Shown one piece after another: positions 34,374 to 43,386 of a stretch of 64,000 nt of DNA; within the stretch, counting starts at the first letter, position 1; the number at the start of each line of letters is the position of its first letter. The position numbers and the translations under genes are program-made. The stretch is from Microvirga lotononidis (GTDB lineage: Bacteria; Pseudomonadota; Alphaproteobacteria; Rhizobiales; Beijerinckiaceae), in NCBI RefSeq assembly GCF_034627025.1, contig NZ_CP141048.1:186001-250000 (forward strand), read 5' to 3'. The notes beneath the pieces were generated by a model, which did no database searches, was not told where the DNA came from, and was given only the letters and a program-made list of their open reading frames with translations.

Positions 34374-37300
34374 TCAGCGCGAGAGCGTATCCAGCAGCTC
34401 GACGATCCGTTCGTAACGCTCCTCCGCCTGGTCACTCGATATCGCGCAGACCAGACGCTCCTTGCTCCAGGCGAGCATTCCCTGCGAAGCATCGATCTTC
34501 GCCAGCAAAGGAAGCTTGTCCGCCGAGCCGGGCCGAAAGGTCAGGGCAATGGCCTGCGGCCCGGCATCGATGCGGGCGATTCCCAGGTGCCGGCACACCT
34601 GATGCAGATGCGCAAACCTCAGGAGGTTCCGAACCGGTTCGGGGATGGAGCCGAAACGATCCTCGATCTCAGCCTCCAGATCATCGATGCTCTCGGCTGA
34701 GCCGAAACGCGCGATGCGGGCATGGAGATTGATCCGCATCTCAGGCTCGTTCACGTAGGACTCCGGAACGGCGCCGGACAGCCCGATATTGAGATCCGGC
34801 GTCCAGTCGTCCTCCAGGCTCCCGCCGCGCAGGGCGTGCGCGAGCATATGCTGATAGAGATCCGTGCCGATCAGCTTGACGTGGCCTGCTTGCTCGTCGC
34901 CCAGCAGCGCTCCCGCCCCGCGTTGATCGAGATCCTGTGCGCTGATGGCGAAACCCGCTCCCAACCTGTCGAGCGCCGTCAGCGTCCGCAAACGCTTTTC
35001 CGTCGCCTGCGGAAGCTCCTGACCGGGCTCCGTCAGCAGGTAAGCCGTCCCGCGGACGCGCCCTCTTCCGACGCGCCCGCGGAGCTGATGCAGCTGCGCC
35101 ATGCCGAAGCGATCCGCGCGCCACACGAGCATGGTGTTGGCGCGGGGAACATCCAGTCCGCTCTCGATGATGTTGGTCGACAGAAGAACATCGCCCTCCC
35201 CGTCGGCAAAGCGAACCATCACGTCATCCGTCTCGGCCGCGGGCATCTGTCCGTGAGCGACCATGATGTCCAGCTCCGGAACGAGCTTCGCCAATCGCTC
35301 ACGCATCGGCTCGATATCCTCGACCCGAGAGCACACGACGAAGCTCTGACCGCGCCGCCGGCGCTCGCGCATGAGCGCGTCGCGCACGCTGGCCGGATCG
35401 AAAGGTGTCAGAAACGTGCGGATCGGCTGCCGGCGCGCCGGCGGTGTGGCGATGATGCTCAGGTCCTGCAATCCGACCAGTGCCGATTGCAGCGTTCGCG
35501 GGATCGGCGTGGCGGTCAGCGTCAGCACATGGGCTTGCGCCGATAGCTCTCTGAGCTTGTTCTTGTGCGCCGTGCCGAACCGCTGCTCCTCGTCGATGAC
35601 CACGAGCCCGAGATCCTTGAACGCCACGCCTTTTGCGGCGAGCGCATGCGTACCGATGACGAGGCGTATCGATCCATCGGCCAAGCCCTTCTTCACCGCC
35701 TGCGCTTCGGATGGCGGCACAAGGCGGGACAGATGTGCAATCTCGATGCCAAGGCCCGCGAAGCGCCTCTCGAAGCTTCTCACATGCTGACGGGCCAGGA
35801 CGGTCGTCGGAGCGACGATGGCCACCTGCTTGCCCGCGAGGGCCACGGCGGCGGCGGCCCGCAAGGCAATTTCCGTCTTGCCGAAGCCGACATCGCCGCA
35901 GACCAGCCGGTCCATCGCCCGACCCGACGAGAGATCTTCAAGAACGGCCTCAATGGTGTTGATCTGGTCGGCGGTTTCGGAGAAGGGAAAGCGGGCGACG
36001 AAGCGTTCGTAATCCCGGCCCGGCGGAACGAGCGACTCAAGCGTCTTCGACCTGCGAGCGTCGACGAGGCCGATCATATGCCTGGCGGTTTCCGCGATCT
36101 CCGCTTCGATCCTCTCGCGACGGACCTGCCATGCATCGCCCTTCAGCCTGTCGAGAGAAAGAGCGTCCGACATCGCACCATAGCGCCAGACCCGGTCCAT
36201 TTCCGTCGCGGGAACGAGAAGCGTCGTGTCGGCCGCGTAGCCGAGCCTGACCGCTTCGCTCTCGCCGGCATCTCCGGCATCGACGCTCTCGATGCCCTGA
36301 AGCACGCCGATGCCGTGATCGATGTGAACGACCGCGTCGCCGATCCGGAACCCCGTATCCGTGAGGCTCGACGCGGCGGCACTGACCTCGACTTCCGCAC
36401 TGCCGCGAGCACGGCTTCCCAGAACATCGAAGGCCGTCATCACCGCGATGCCGTCGCGTTCATCGATGAAGCCGCGCTTGATGTCGGCCTGCAGCGCGAA
36501 CCATCCTTTGGACGGGCCGTCCAGGACGGCATCCCAGTCGCCCACCTCGTCGGGCCGCCCGACGGATTGGACCCTACGCCGCAGCCGGCCCAAGTCCGAG
36601 CGGGCCGCCGCAACGAGCACGATCTTCCGTCCCGCATCCGATTGGGTGCGCAGGAAATCCGCAAGCGCCTTGGATGGTCTGGACGATATCGCGAAATTCG
36701 GCACCGCGTGCTGCGAAGATTCGTCCGGCGTTACGGCATGAATGTAGATGGCGCGGCGGCTGGACAGGGCGTCAGCCCATTCGTCGTCCTGGATGAAGAG
36801 CCGCTCGGGCGCAACGGCCGATGTCGCGGTCCTGCCCTGCATGCGGAGATTGATCCGGGTGTCGTAGGCATCGGCGGCCTGCTCCATCACGAGCTGCCGC
36901 CTCTCCTCGAACTTCGCATCCAGTACGATGGATGCGTCCGGCCAGTAATCGAAGAGTGTTTCCAGCTGCGGGTAGAATTCCGGCAGACGCTGCTCCATTC
37001 CATCGAAACGCTCGGCGGATTCTTCGCCATGGCCCGCCTCCGGCAGAACGATCTCCGAAGCCGGGCCGATTACGAGATGATCGACCTCCGCTTCCGTCAG
37101 TTGTGAAATCGGATCGTAGGAGCGAATGGCCGCGATGGTTCGACCATCGTGCTCGGCCCGGTAAGGCAAGGCGCTGTCGGCCGGAAAGAGATCGATCACC
37201 TGCCCCCGGATCGCCGCTTCGCCCGGCTCGTCCACCCGCTCATCCAGAACGTACCCGGCTCGATGCAGGTAGTCGTTCAGGGCATCCACAGAAAATTCTT

Positions 37301-37706
37301 CGCCTGCGCGAAAGGCGAAGAATGTCTTCTTCACTACGTCGCGGGGCGGCACGCGTTGGATGATCGCGGCCGCGCTCGTGATCAGGACGCGCGGGCCCGC
37401 ACCCGGTTCGCTCATCCGCCGCAGCACCGACATGCGTCGTCCCATGGCCTCCCGCGAAGGCGAAGCTCTGTCGTAGGGCAGACAGTCCCATGGCGGCAGA
37501 AGGCAGATGTCGAGGCCGGGCGCCAAGCCCTGCATGGCCTGCGCCATCTGCTCGGCCCAGCGCTCTCCTCCTGCGACATAAACGACCCCTGACGGTCCAG
37601 CCTCCTTCGCCTGTTCGAGGAGACGCACCGCATGAAGCCCCACGGACGATGGCAAAGGCAGGTCGATCCGCCTGATATCCTGAGGGGGGAGAGGCTCGGC
37701 ACGCAT
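34374..37706 (-). CDS. Mfd-like transcription-repair coupling translocase
   Basis: 1110 aa. The N-terminal UvrB-like region has LLPPWDCLPYDRASPSREA near residue 60. The CarD-type RNA-polymerase interaction domain (GDAVVHIDHGIGVLQGIE) follows near 430. The RecG-like SF2 motor has Walker A GDVGFGKT with K610, DEEQ at 705-708, TLTATPIPRT, and the QLRGRVGRG motif VI. The C-terminal regulatory domain is present. The order is that of Mfd, which removes stalled RNA polymerase and recruits UvrA. At 1110 aa it is shorter than typical Mfd (about 1150 or more) and rather diverged, so it could be a second, Mfd-like paralog. ATG 37706 fits best; the frame extends 131 codons upstream without family similarity. 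Confidence 0.82.
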   Translation of the reverse strand: MRAEPLPPQDIRRIDLPLPSSVGLHAVRLLEQAKEAGPSGVVYVAGGERWAEQMAQAMQGLAPGLDICLLPPWDCLPYDRASPSREAMGRRMSVLRRMSEPGAGPRVLITSAAAIIQRVPPRDVVKKTFFAFRAGEEFSVDALNDYLHRAGYVLDERVDEPGEAAIRGQVIDLFPADSALPYRAEHDGRTIAAIRSYDPISQLTEAEVDHLVIGPASEIVLPEAGHGEESAERFDGMEQRLPEFYPQLETLFDYWPDASIVLDAKFEERRQLVMEQAADAYDTRINLRMQGRTATSAVAPERLFIQDDEWADALSSRRAIYIHAVTPDESSQHAVPNFAISSRPSKALADFLRTQSDAGRKIVLVAAARSDLGRLRRRVQSVGRPDEVGDWDAVLDGPSKGWFALQADIKRGFIDERDGIAVMTAFDVLGSRARGSAEVEVSAAASSLTDTGFRIGDAVVHIDHGIGVLQGIESVDAGDAGESEAVRLGYAADTTLLVPATEMDRVWRYGAMSDALSLDRLKGDAWQVRRERIEAEIAETARHMIGLVDARRSKTLESLVPPGRDYERFVARFPFSETADQINTIEAVLEDLSSGRAMDRLVCGDVGFGKTEIALRAAAAVALAGKQVAIVAPTTVLARQHVRSFERRFAGLGIEIAHLSRLVPPSEAQAVKKGLADGSIRLVIGTHALAAKGVAFKDLGLVVIDEEQRFGTAHKNKLRELSAQAHVLTLTATPIPRTLQSALVGLQDLSIIATPPARRQPIRTFLTPFDPASVRDALMRERRRRGQSFVVCSRVEDIEPMRERLAKLVPELDIMVAHGQMPAAETDDVMVRFADGEGDVLLSTNIIESGLDVPRANTMLVWRADRFGMAQLHQLRGRVGRGRVRGTAYLLTEPGQELPQATEKRLRTLTALDRLGAGFAISAQDLDQRGAGALLGDEQAGHVKLIGTDLYQHMLAHALRGGSLEDDWTPDLNIGLSGAVPESYVNEPEMRINLHARIARFGSAESIDDLEAEIEDRFGSIPEPVRNLLRFAHLHQVCRHLGIARIDAGPQAIALTFRPGSADKLPLLAKIDASQGMLAWSKERLVCAISSDQAEERYERIVELLDTLSR

Positions 37707-37828
37707 GGAACACTCGCTGGGGCGGTCAGAGGGTCCAGGACAACGTCCTCGCCCTGTCCCAGTTGCAGTCCCCGCTATGGCCCTTCCGTTACAGGATTTT
37801 GTAAACCAAGAACCCTCATAGTCGGAAC

Positions 37829-39241
37829 ATGACCTATGGGAATGCACACCGTCTCCGCTTCGGATTAGCCTTGCTCCTGTGCTCCACCATCTGGAGTGCT
37901 CCCGGCGCCTTCGCGGCTGCCGAAAGTTCGCCTTCGGACGCCCCGGCAAAGACTTTGCCGAATGGATCGCCGCCTCCGGCCGGGGGCGCGGTTCAGCCCC
38001 CCAAGGCGACCGCCACGGCACCGGCCAAGCCGCCCGAGAAGGTGGCGCCCATGCCTGTGGCAACGATCTCGCAGGATACCCGGCCGACCTTGGAGGCAAG
38101 CACCTTCATCAACACGATGCGGGCCGCCTGGACCTATAAGCGCATCGCCGAGGCGGGAGGGTGGCCCAGCCTGCCCGCGGGCACGGTTCTGAAGAGCGGC
38201 GACAAGGGGCCGCTCGTTGCGACCCTTCGGCAACGTCTCGCTCTGGAGGGCGACCTCCCGGACAATGCCGCGACGAACACTGTTTTCGATGCGGAACTGA
38301 CCGGTGCGGTCAAACGGTTCCAGGCCCGCCACGGCCTGCCGGAATCCGGCGCTGTGCGGGCGCGAACCCTGGAGGCCTTGAACGTCCCGGCGCTCACGCG
38401 CCATCGCCAGCTCACGGCTTCCGCGCAACGGCTGGCAGGCTCCACCTTTTCCTTCGGCGATCGCTATGTGGTGGTGAATATTCCATCCGCCGCCGTCGAA
38501 GCGATCGAACGTGGACAGGTGGCCCGCCGCTTCGTCGCCATCGCCGGCAAGGTGGATCGCCCCTCGCCCACCGTCGAAACCCGGGTCACCGCCGTCAACA
38601 TCAACCCTACCTGGACTGTGCCGGTTTCCCTGATCAAGAAGGACATCATTCCCCATGTGCGGAAGGATCCCGCCTATCTGGAGAAGATGAAGATCCGCAT
38701 CCTCGACGCCAAGGGACAGGAGGTCGATCCAAAGACCCTCGACTGGTCGACGGAGAAGGCCGTGAACTACACCCTGCGCCAAGATCCCGGGGCGATCAAC
38801 TCGCTCGGACAGATCCGCATCGACATGCCGAACAAGCACGCCGTCTACATGCACGACACGCCCAAGAAGCAGCTCTTCGCGCAGGATGCCCGCTTCCATT
38901 CATCGGGCTGCGTACGTGTGGCCGACGTGGCCGATTTCGCCGAATGGCTTCTGCGCGGCACCAACAGTCAAGCGGGCGCCTGGACGAAAGACGGAATCAA
39001 TACGACCATTGCCGGCGCGACCCGTCAGGACATCCGTCTCGACAAGCCCGTTCCCGTGGCGTGGGTTTATCTGACGGGTTACGCGACAGCGGACGGCACA
39101 GTGCATTTCCGAGACGACGTCTATGGGCTCGACGCGCCGAAGACCAACCCCGTGCCTGAACCGCAACTCGTGGACGTTCCGGCGACGGCCTCGATCAAGC
39201 CCAAGCGCCTGGAGGACGGCGCAAAGATGACGACGCGTTAA
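37829..39241 (+). CDS. L,D-transpeptidase (YkuD/YcbB type) with peptidoglycan-binding domain
   Basis: Periplasmic murein cross-linking enzyme, 470 aa. Signal peptide in residues 1-30 (LALLLCSTIWSAPGAFA), then a Pro/Ala-rich linker and a peptidoglycan-binding domain at about 120-185 (GDKGPLVATLRQRLALEGDL; FQARHGLPESGAV). The YkuD catalytic domain follows from about 215, with active-site HSSGCVRV (Cys361). The segment between the domains and the C-terminal VPVAWVYLTGYATADG match the longer YcbB/LdtD-like group, which makes 3-3 cross-links. Divergent from the mfd-like gene, 122 bases away. Confidence 0.9.
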   Translation: MTYGNAHRLRFGLALLLCSTIWSAPGAFAAAESSPSDAPAKTLPNGSPPPAGGAVQPPKATATAPAKPPEKVAPMPVATISQDTRPTLEASTFINTMRAAWTYKRIAEAGGWPSLPAGTVLKSGDKGPLVATLRQRLALEGDLPDNAATNTVFDAELTGAVKRFQARHGLPESGAVRARTLEALNVPALTRHRQLTASAQRLAGSTFSFGDRYVVVNIPSAAVEAIERGQVARRFVAIAGKVDRPSPTVETRVTAVNINPTWTVPVSLIKKDIIPHVRKDPAYLEKMKIRILDAKGQEVDPKTLDWSTEKAVNYTLRQDPGAINSLGQIRIDMPNKHAVYMHDTPKKQLFAQDARFHSSGCVRVADVADFAEWLLRGTNSQAGAWTKDGINTTIAGATRQDIRLDKPVPVAWVYLTGYATADGTVHFRDDVYGLDAPKTNPVPEPQLVDVPATASIKPKRLEDGAKMTTR

Positions 39242-39247
39242 AACATC

Positions 39248-39278
39248 GGCCCCAAAGTGCACATGCACTTTCGGGGCC
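39248..39278. terminator. Hairpin between convergent genes, probable bidirectional terminator
   Basis: GGCCCC-AAAGTGCA (39248-39261) pairs with TGCACTTT-C-GGGGCC (39264-39278 region) with one bulged C. It lies between the convergent stops of the transpeptidase gene (39241) and the hypothetical at 39286. The T-run is weak. Confidence 0.55.
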
Positions 39279-39285
39279 TGATACT

Positions 39286-39660
39286 TTAAAGACTTTTCCT
39301 GCGCAGCAGGCGTCCCGACGATGGAATGTTCGCGCGGGCCTTGTGCCATTCGAAGGCGGCATCCTGAAACAGATCGATGGCGGCAACCGCCTGGGCCCGC
39401 ATGGCGGCGATCGAAGCCGGGTCCCGCTGAGAAAAGCGATCCGTCGCATCAGCCAACTGACGGCAACGCTCCTCGACCAGCCGCCGCGCCTCCCGCAGCC
39501 GGGAGTTCGGCTCCTCTGCCCTGATCATCCCATCGCAGAAGCTGAGCACGTCCTGAGTCAGGTTTTCGCCCGAGTAGAGACCGGAGTAATGATCGATCAT
39601 GCCGCGGACATAACCAAGAGAGTGTCGAATCTCCTGCCGCAAAAGCACCTCGCTGCTCAT
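39286..39660 (-). CDS. Hypothetical protein
   Basis: 124 aa, not recognised. Mostly helical and hydrophilic, with LRQEIRHSLGYVRGMIDHYSGLY at the N-terminus and a central LREARRLVEERCRQLADATDRF. No signal peptide or membrane helix. I chose ATG 39660 because GGGAAGG lies 5 bases upstream; an ATG 10 codons earlier (39690) lacks such a site. Probably monocistronic. Confidence 0.6.
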   Translation of the reverse strand: MSSEVLLRQEIRHSLGYVRGMIDHYSGLYSGENLTQDVLSFCDGMIRAEEPNSRLREARRLVEERCRQLADATDRFSQRDPASIAAMRAQAVAAIDLFQDAAFEWHKARANIPSSGRLLRRKSL

Positions 39661-39739
39661 CGCACCTTCCCGCAATAGGACTTCTGTCACCGCCTCGACG
39701 GCGGTGCTGTTGTATGAACTGGAGAGTTCTAAAAAGGCG

Positions 39740-39940
39740 TTAGCCCGGTTCCGCCGTCTTGGGATCGGCCGGGGCTCTGGGCGGAGCAGGAAGAGGCGTC
39801 TCGTTGTTCTGCGTCACGGTAAGCCGCGACGACCAGATTCTCTCAAGGACAGGACCGGCGATGATCCCGGCAACGAATGCAAAGGCCACGACGATCAGAC
39901 CAATCCGGCCGCAAAGGCTCAGCATATCCTTGAATGCCAT
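39740..39940 (-). CDS. Small single-pass membrane protein, hypothetical
   Basis: 66 aa. One strong membrane segment (IGLIVVAFAFVAGIIAGPVL) near residues 12-32, followed by a Pro-rich tail (PLPAPPRAPADP). ATG 39940 has an excellent GGGAGGAAGG site upstream. No family recognised. Same strand as the hypothetical at 39286, from which it is separated by 79 bases. Confidence 0.65.
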   Translation of the reverse strand: MAFKDMLSLCGRIGLIVVAFAFVAGIIAGPVLERIWSSRLTVTQNNETPLPAPPRAPADPKTAEPG

Positions 39941-40304
39941 AAACCTTCCTCCCGTCTTCCTTAACGAAAGAATCCTAGGGGAGCTTTTCGCCGTAGCCAA
40001 TAGACCAAAGCATAATTTGCAGCGACGACAGCGTGATGCCGGTTGAACAATGCTCGGCAACGCAAGGGAAAAGAATGCCTTTTCTGACTGAAGCGCCGCG
40101 TAATATTTTAGCTGGATTCGATGGCATGCCCTTCTTCACGCCATATCGTAACGTGGTATAGCGTTATCTTCGAGTAGCATCGTTTCAACGCCGGGGGGTC
40201 TTTCATTGATCGCGCGCCGGACTCGGCCGCGACTTGATCCATCGCGACAAATCTGAACATTTCGGACGCACTCGAATTGAACACGGGTTCATCGGATCTC
40301 GCAC
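39941..40304. other. Intergenic region upstream of selO with an imperfect palindrome
   Basis: 364 bases between divergent genes, so it should hold two promoters. At 40138-40164 the arms ACGCxATA and TATxGCGT form an imperfect palindrome around a CGTAACG centre, which could be a regulator site. No gene is supported here, and no other structure is clear. Confidence 0.4.
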
Positions 40305-41732
40305 ATGCCCGCTTCCGCCAGCTATCGCGCCTCGACACGCCACCGGGACCTCGGCTCCGATTTCTATGACCTCGTCCGGCCGGCGGAGTTTCCGCAGCAC
40401 ATCCTGCGGTACCGGAACCACCGCTGGGCCGAGCGGGTGGGGCTTGGATCTCTCGACGACGAAGAATGGATCGACCATTTCGGACGCTTCGTGCCGCTTC
40501 CAGCGAGCTTCGAACAGCCCCTCGCCTTGCGCTACCACGGCCATCAGTTCCGAACCTACAATCCACATCTGGGCGACGGACGCGGCTTTCTCTTCGCGCA
40601 ACTCCATGATGTTCAGGACGGCAGGCTTCTCGACCTCGGCACCAAAGGCAGCGGGCAGACGCCTTGGTCGCGCCACGCCGATGGCCGCCTGACCCTGAAG
40701 GGCGGCGTTCGGGAAATCCTGGCAACGGAAATGCTCGAAGCGCTTGGAGTTGAGACGTCCAAGTCCTTCAGCCTGATCGAAACCGGCGAGGAACTCGAGC
40801 GCGGCGACGAACCCTCGCCCACCCGCTCGTCGGTCCTGGTTCGCCTCAGCCATTCGCACATTCGCATCGGAACGTTCCAGCGGCTGCTCTACCTGGATGA
40901 GACCGACAACCTCCGAAAGCTCCTCGACTACACCATCCAAATCTACTTGCCTCAGACGTGGCGCGATGATGAACCCGGCCGCGCCGTCGCCTTCCTGGAA
41001 GAGGTGTGCCGACGCGTGGCCCGCATGGGCGCGCAATGGATGGCGGCGGGCTTCGTGCACGGCGTGCTCAACACCGACAACATCAACGTCACGGGAGAAA
41101 GCTTCGATTACGGTCCCTGGCGCTTCCTGCCCGTCTACGAGCCCGGATTCACGGCTGCTTATTTCGACGAGACGGGCCTTTACGCTTTCGGCCGGCAGCC
41201 CGACACACTGCTGTGGAATCTGTATCGTCTCGCGGAATGCCTTCTGCCCCTGGCGCCGCAGGCGGAGCTCGAGAAAGCGCTCGCCACCTTCGAGCCTGCG
41301 CTCCACCGCGAATTTCCGAGCGCGATCCTGCGTCGTCTCGGCCTGCAATCGAAGAGCTTCGAGCAGGATGGGATCCTGGCCAAATCCCTATGGACGTTTC
41401 TGCACGAGAGCAAAGCCCCCTTCGAGCAGACGTTCTTCGACTGGTATGGCGGGCTCCTGAGTGCGCATCGCGCGGAGAAGAACTCATCTGCGCCTTTCTA
41501 CGCACAACCCTCATTCGAGCCTGTCCGCGATGCTCTCGCAAGCTTCGAACCGGCTACCCGGCTTCAGCTCGCGCATCCGTATTTCGCGCGTCCCGCACCT
41601 TGCACGATGCTGATCGACGAGGTCGAGGCGCTCTGGGCTCCGATCGCAGCCGAGGACGACTGGATGCCTTTCCAGACGAAGCTCACCGAGATCCGCAGCA
41701 TGGCCCAGGCCTATGGGGCGGAATCCGCATAG
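40305..41732 (+). CDS. selO: SelO/YdiU protein AMPylase
   Basis: Pseudokinase that transfers AMP from ATP to protein Ser/Thr/Tyr residues, with a role in oxidative stress by family knowledge. 475 aa, the usual length (E. coli YdiU 478). Landmarks: YHGHQFRTYNPHLGDGRG near residue 80, LGTKGSGQTPWSRHADGRLTLKG near 110 holding the nucleotide-binding lysines, VRLSHSHIRIGTFQRL, and the HGVLNTDNINVTGESFDYGPW active-site segment near 248. No selenocysteine tail is present, as usual for proteobacteria. No strong ribosome-binding site before ATG 40305. Monocistronic. Confidence 0.92.
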   Translation: MPASASYRASTRHRDLGSDFYDLVRPAEFPQHILRYRNHRWAERVGLGSLDDEEWIDHFGRFVPLPASFEQPLALRYHGHQFRTYNPHLGDGRGFLFAQLHDVQDGRLLDLGTKGSGQTPWSRHADGRLTLKGGVREILATEMLEALGVETSKSFSLIETGEELERGDEPSPTRSSVLVRLSHSHIRIGTFQRLLYLDETDNLRKLLDYTIQIYLPQTWRDDEPGRAVAFLEEVCRRVARMGAQWMAAGFVHGVLNTDNINVTGESFDYGPWRFLPVYEPGFTAAYFDETGLYAFGRQPDTLLWNLYRLAECLLPLAPQAELEKALATFEPALHREFPSAILRRLGLQSKSFEQDGILAKSLWTFLHESKAPFEQTFFDWYGGLLSAHRAEKNSSAPFYAQPSFEPVRDALASFEPATRLQLAHPYFARPAPCTMLIDEVEALWAPIAAEDDWMPFQTKLTEIRSMAQAYGAESA

Positions 41733-41832
41733 GGACTGCCGAAGCCAAGCTCGGCTACTCGGGCCCTTCGCGTGAAAGCCTAAGCTTCAAAATGGTTCCC
41801 TTTCCTAGGGAGAGAAATTTTGCCTTTATAAC

Positions 41833-41857
41833 GGAACGCGATTCCTGAACCTGCGTC
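41833..41857 (+). promoter_or_regulatory. Weak candidate general-stress (EcfG-type) promoter
   Basis: GGAAC (41833-41837), 16 bases, then CGTC (41854-41857), one base off the GGAAC-N16-CGTT pattern. It lies 65 bases before the start of the Gly-rich secreted protein. Confidence 0.3.
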
Positions 41858-41922
41858 TTATAGCCAAGCGAGCCGCCTTGCGCCGGCTCATCATCAGAAA
41901 TGGCTATATGTAGGTGAACACG

Positions 41923-42687
41923 ATGCAGCGTTCATACGCTCTTGCTTTGTCCAGCGCGGCCCTTCTCCTTGCGCTTGGAACTTCGTCCAGCGCCCAAAGC
42001 ATCAGAGCGGGGCAGCAATGCGTCCCCGCGGTCGCTGATGCCTCCATGTATCACAACTGCCGACTTCACATCGTGCAAGGTCAGGAGACCTGCCGCTGTG
42101 CCGTTCGGCCTCAAGCCCTGCGCCGAATGGACCGACCTGCGGCCCCATACGGCAGCGTCACCGGGTCGATCAGCAACGGCCCTGCGGCCGTCCTTGGGTT
42201 CACGAGTTCGGACCGCAATGCCTCCGGCGCAGTCGGCAGCAATTCTCTCGGCAGCGGTACTCTCGGCACCGGCACTACCGGGAGCATCGGCGGCGGCTCG
42301 AGTTCGAGCCGCGGGGCTGCTGCGGCAGGCACGGAGGCCTCGGGTACGAGCGGCAGTCGCAGCGGCGGTAATGGAGCCGGTGCAGTTGGTTCGAACGACA
42401 GCGTCAGCGGAATTGGCGGAACAGGGAGCGGAACCGTCAGCGCCGGAAGTGGAGGCGTCGGAACCGGCAGCGTTGGCCCTGCGACAGGCAATGGCGGCGG
42501 CCGCGGCAATAACGGTCAGGGGAATGGAAACGGCAATGCCGGCGGTCATGGCAATAACGGGCACGGCAATGACGACGACGGCAACGACTCGTCCAATCCC
42601 GGTCGCTCCAACAATGGCGATGGGACCGACCAAGACGGTCCCGCAGGAAATGGTGGCGGCCACGGGAATGGCGGTGGCAAGCGCTAA
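41923..42687 (+). CDS. Secreted Gly/Asn/Ser-rich low-complexity protein
   Basis: 254 aa. Signal peptide MQRSYALALSSAALLLALGTSSSAQ, then a short conserved-looking part with four cysteines (QQCVPAV, YHNCRLH, ETCRCAVRP) at about 30-65. The rest is repetitive: Gly/Ser/Thr-rich (SGTLGTGTTGSIGGGSSSS) to about 175, then Gly/Asn/His-rich (GNGNGNAGGHGNNGHGNDDD) to the end. ATG 41923 is preceded by AGGTG; a GTG three codons earlier is in frame. Function unknown; it might be a surface, matrix or metal-binding protein. The repeats create long open frames on other strands that I disregard. Confidence 0.7.
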   Translation: MQRSYALALSSAALLLALGTSSSAQSIRAGQQCVPAVADASMYHNCRLHIVQGQETCRCAVRPQALRRMDRPAAPYGSVTGSISNGPAAVLGFTSSDRNASGAVGSNSLGSGTLGTGTTGSIGGGSSSSRGAAAAGTEASGTSGSRSGGNGAGAVGSNDSVSGIGGTGSGTVSAGSGGVGTGSVGPATGNGGGRGNNGQGNGNGNAGGHGNNGHGNDDDGNDSSNPGRSNNGDGTDQDGPAGNGGGHGNGGGKR

Positions 42688-42708
42688 CGTCACCTGAGTT
42701 GAAAGGCG

Positions 42709-42740
42709 TTCCCTGGCCACGTCTCGTGGCCAGGGAATTT
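42709..42740 (+). terminator. Rho-independent terminator after the Gly-rich gene
   Basis: Perfect 13-bp stem TTCCCTGGCCACG (42709-42721) / CGTGGCCAGGGAA (42725-42737) with a 3-base loop, then TTTGT. It separates this gene from the convergent end of the urease operon and may work in both directions. Confidence 0.75.
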
Positions 42741-42802
42741 GTCGATGGAGTCAGATCCCTGATTGGCGTCCCCGACCATGGCCTGAAGCGGCAGCCCTCT
42801 TC

Positions 42803-43372
42803 CTAACCGGCCAAGAGGACGATTCCAGCGACTGCGACCGCCGCGCCGGCCAAGCGACTGGCATGCGCCTGACGGGCGGTCAGCAATCCCAACGCTATGC
42901 CGAGTCCATGCAGCCCCATGCTCGCCAGAGCGAAGCCGGCGCTGTACAGCGCAGCGCCGGCTTCGGCCGGAATCTCAGCACCATGGGCATAACCGTGGAA
43001 AATGGCGAAGAGCCCGACGAGCGCCATCGCCGCTCCGACAGGCCATGCCCATCCCAGCGATACGACCGCGCCGAGCACGACGACGGAAGCGGCAATCCCG
43101 ATCTCGACCGCGGGGATCCCGACGCCGGCGAGGCCCATCAGGCCGCCGACCAGCATCATCCCCACGAAGCTTGCGGGCAGCGCCCACAGGGCACGCCCTC
43201 CGAGCAAGGTCGCAAAGAGGCCGACGCTCACCATGGCGAGAACATGGTCCAGGCCTCCCATCGGATGCGAGATGCCTGCGAGAAGGCCGGAAGCGGTGTC
43301 GTGGCCCGTGTGGGCCAGGGCAGGCGTGGCTGCCGCGAGCAGCAGCATGGTGGCAATGGAGCGTGTGAACAT
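42803..43372 (-). CDS. ureJ: HupE/UreJ-family nickel permease
   Basis: 189 aa inner-membrane protein. Signal-like N-terminus ending ATPALA, then HTGHD, the HPMGGLDHVLAM metal-binding motif near residue 36, and HGYAHGAEIP near 125, both typical of HupE/UreJ nickel (or cobalt) transporters. About six hydrophobic segments. It is the last gene of the urease run, 14 bases after ureG, and would supply Ni(II) for urease. Confidence 0.88.
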   Translation of the reverse strand: MFTRSIATMLLLAAATPALAHTGHDTASGLLAGISHPMGGLDHVLAMVSVGLFATLLGGRALWALPASFVGMMLVGGLMGLAGVGIPAVEIGIAASVVVLGAVVSLGWAWPVGAAMALVGLFAIFHGYAHGAEIPAEAGAALYSAGFALASMGLHGLGIALGLLTARQAHASRLAGAAVAVAGIVLLAG

Positions 43373-43386
43373 GGCGCGCTTCTCCT

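Noticed and set aside
37707..38099. 131-codon upstream extension of the Mfd-like gene
   Set aside because: It overlaps the start of the divergent L,D-transpeptidase gene and is Arg/Ser/Pro-rich without homology to Mfd N-termini.
41932..42720. Antisense and alternate-frame long open frames over the Gly-rich gene
   Set aside because: GC-rich repeats keep all frames open; only the frame from 41923 has a signal peptide, a ribosome-binding site and a matching terminator.
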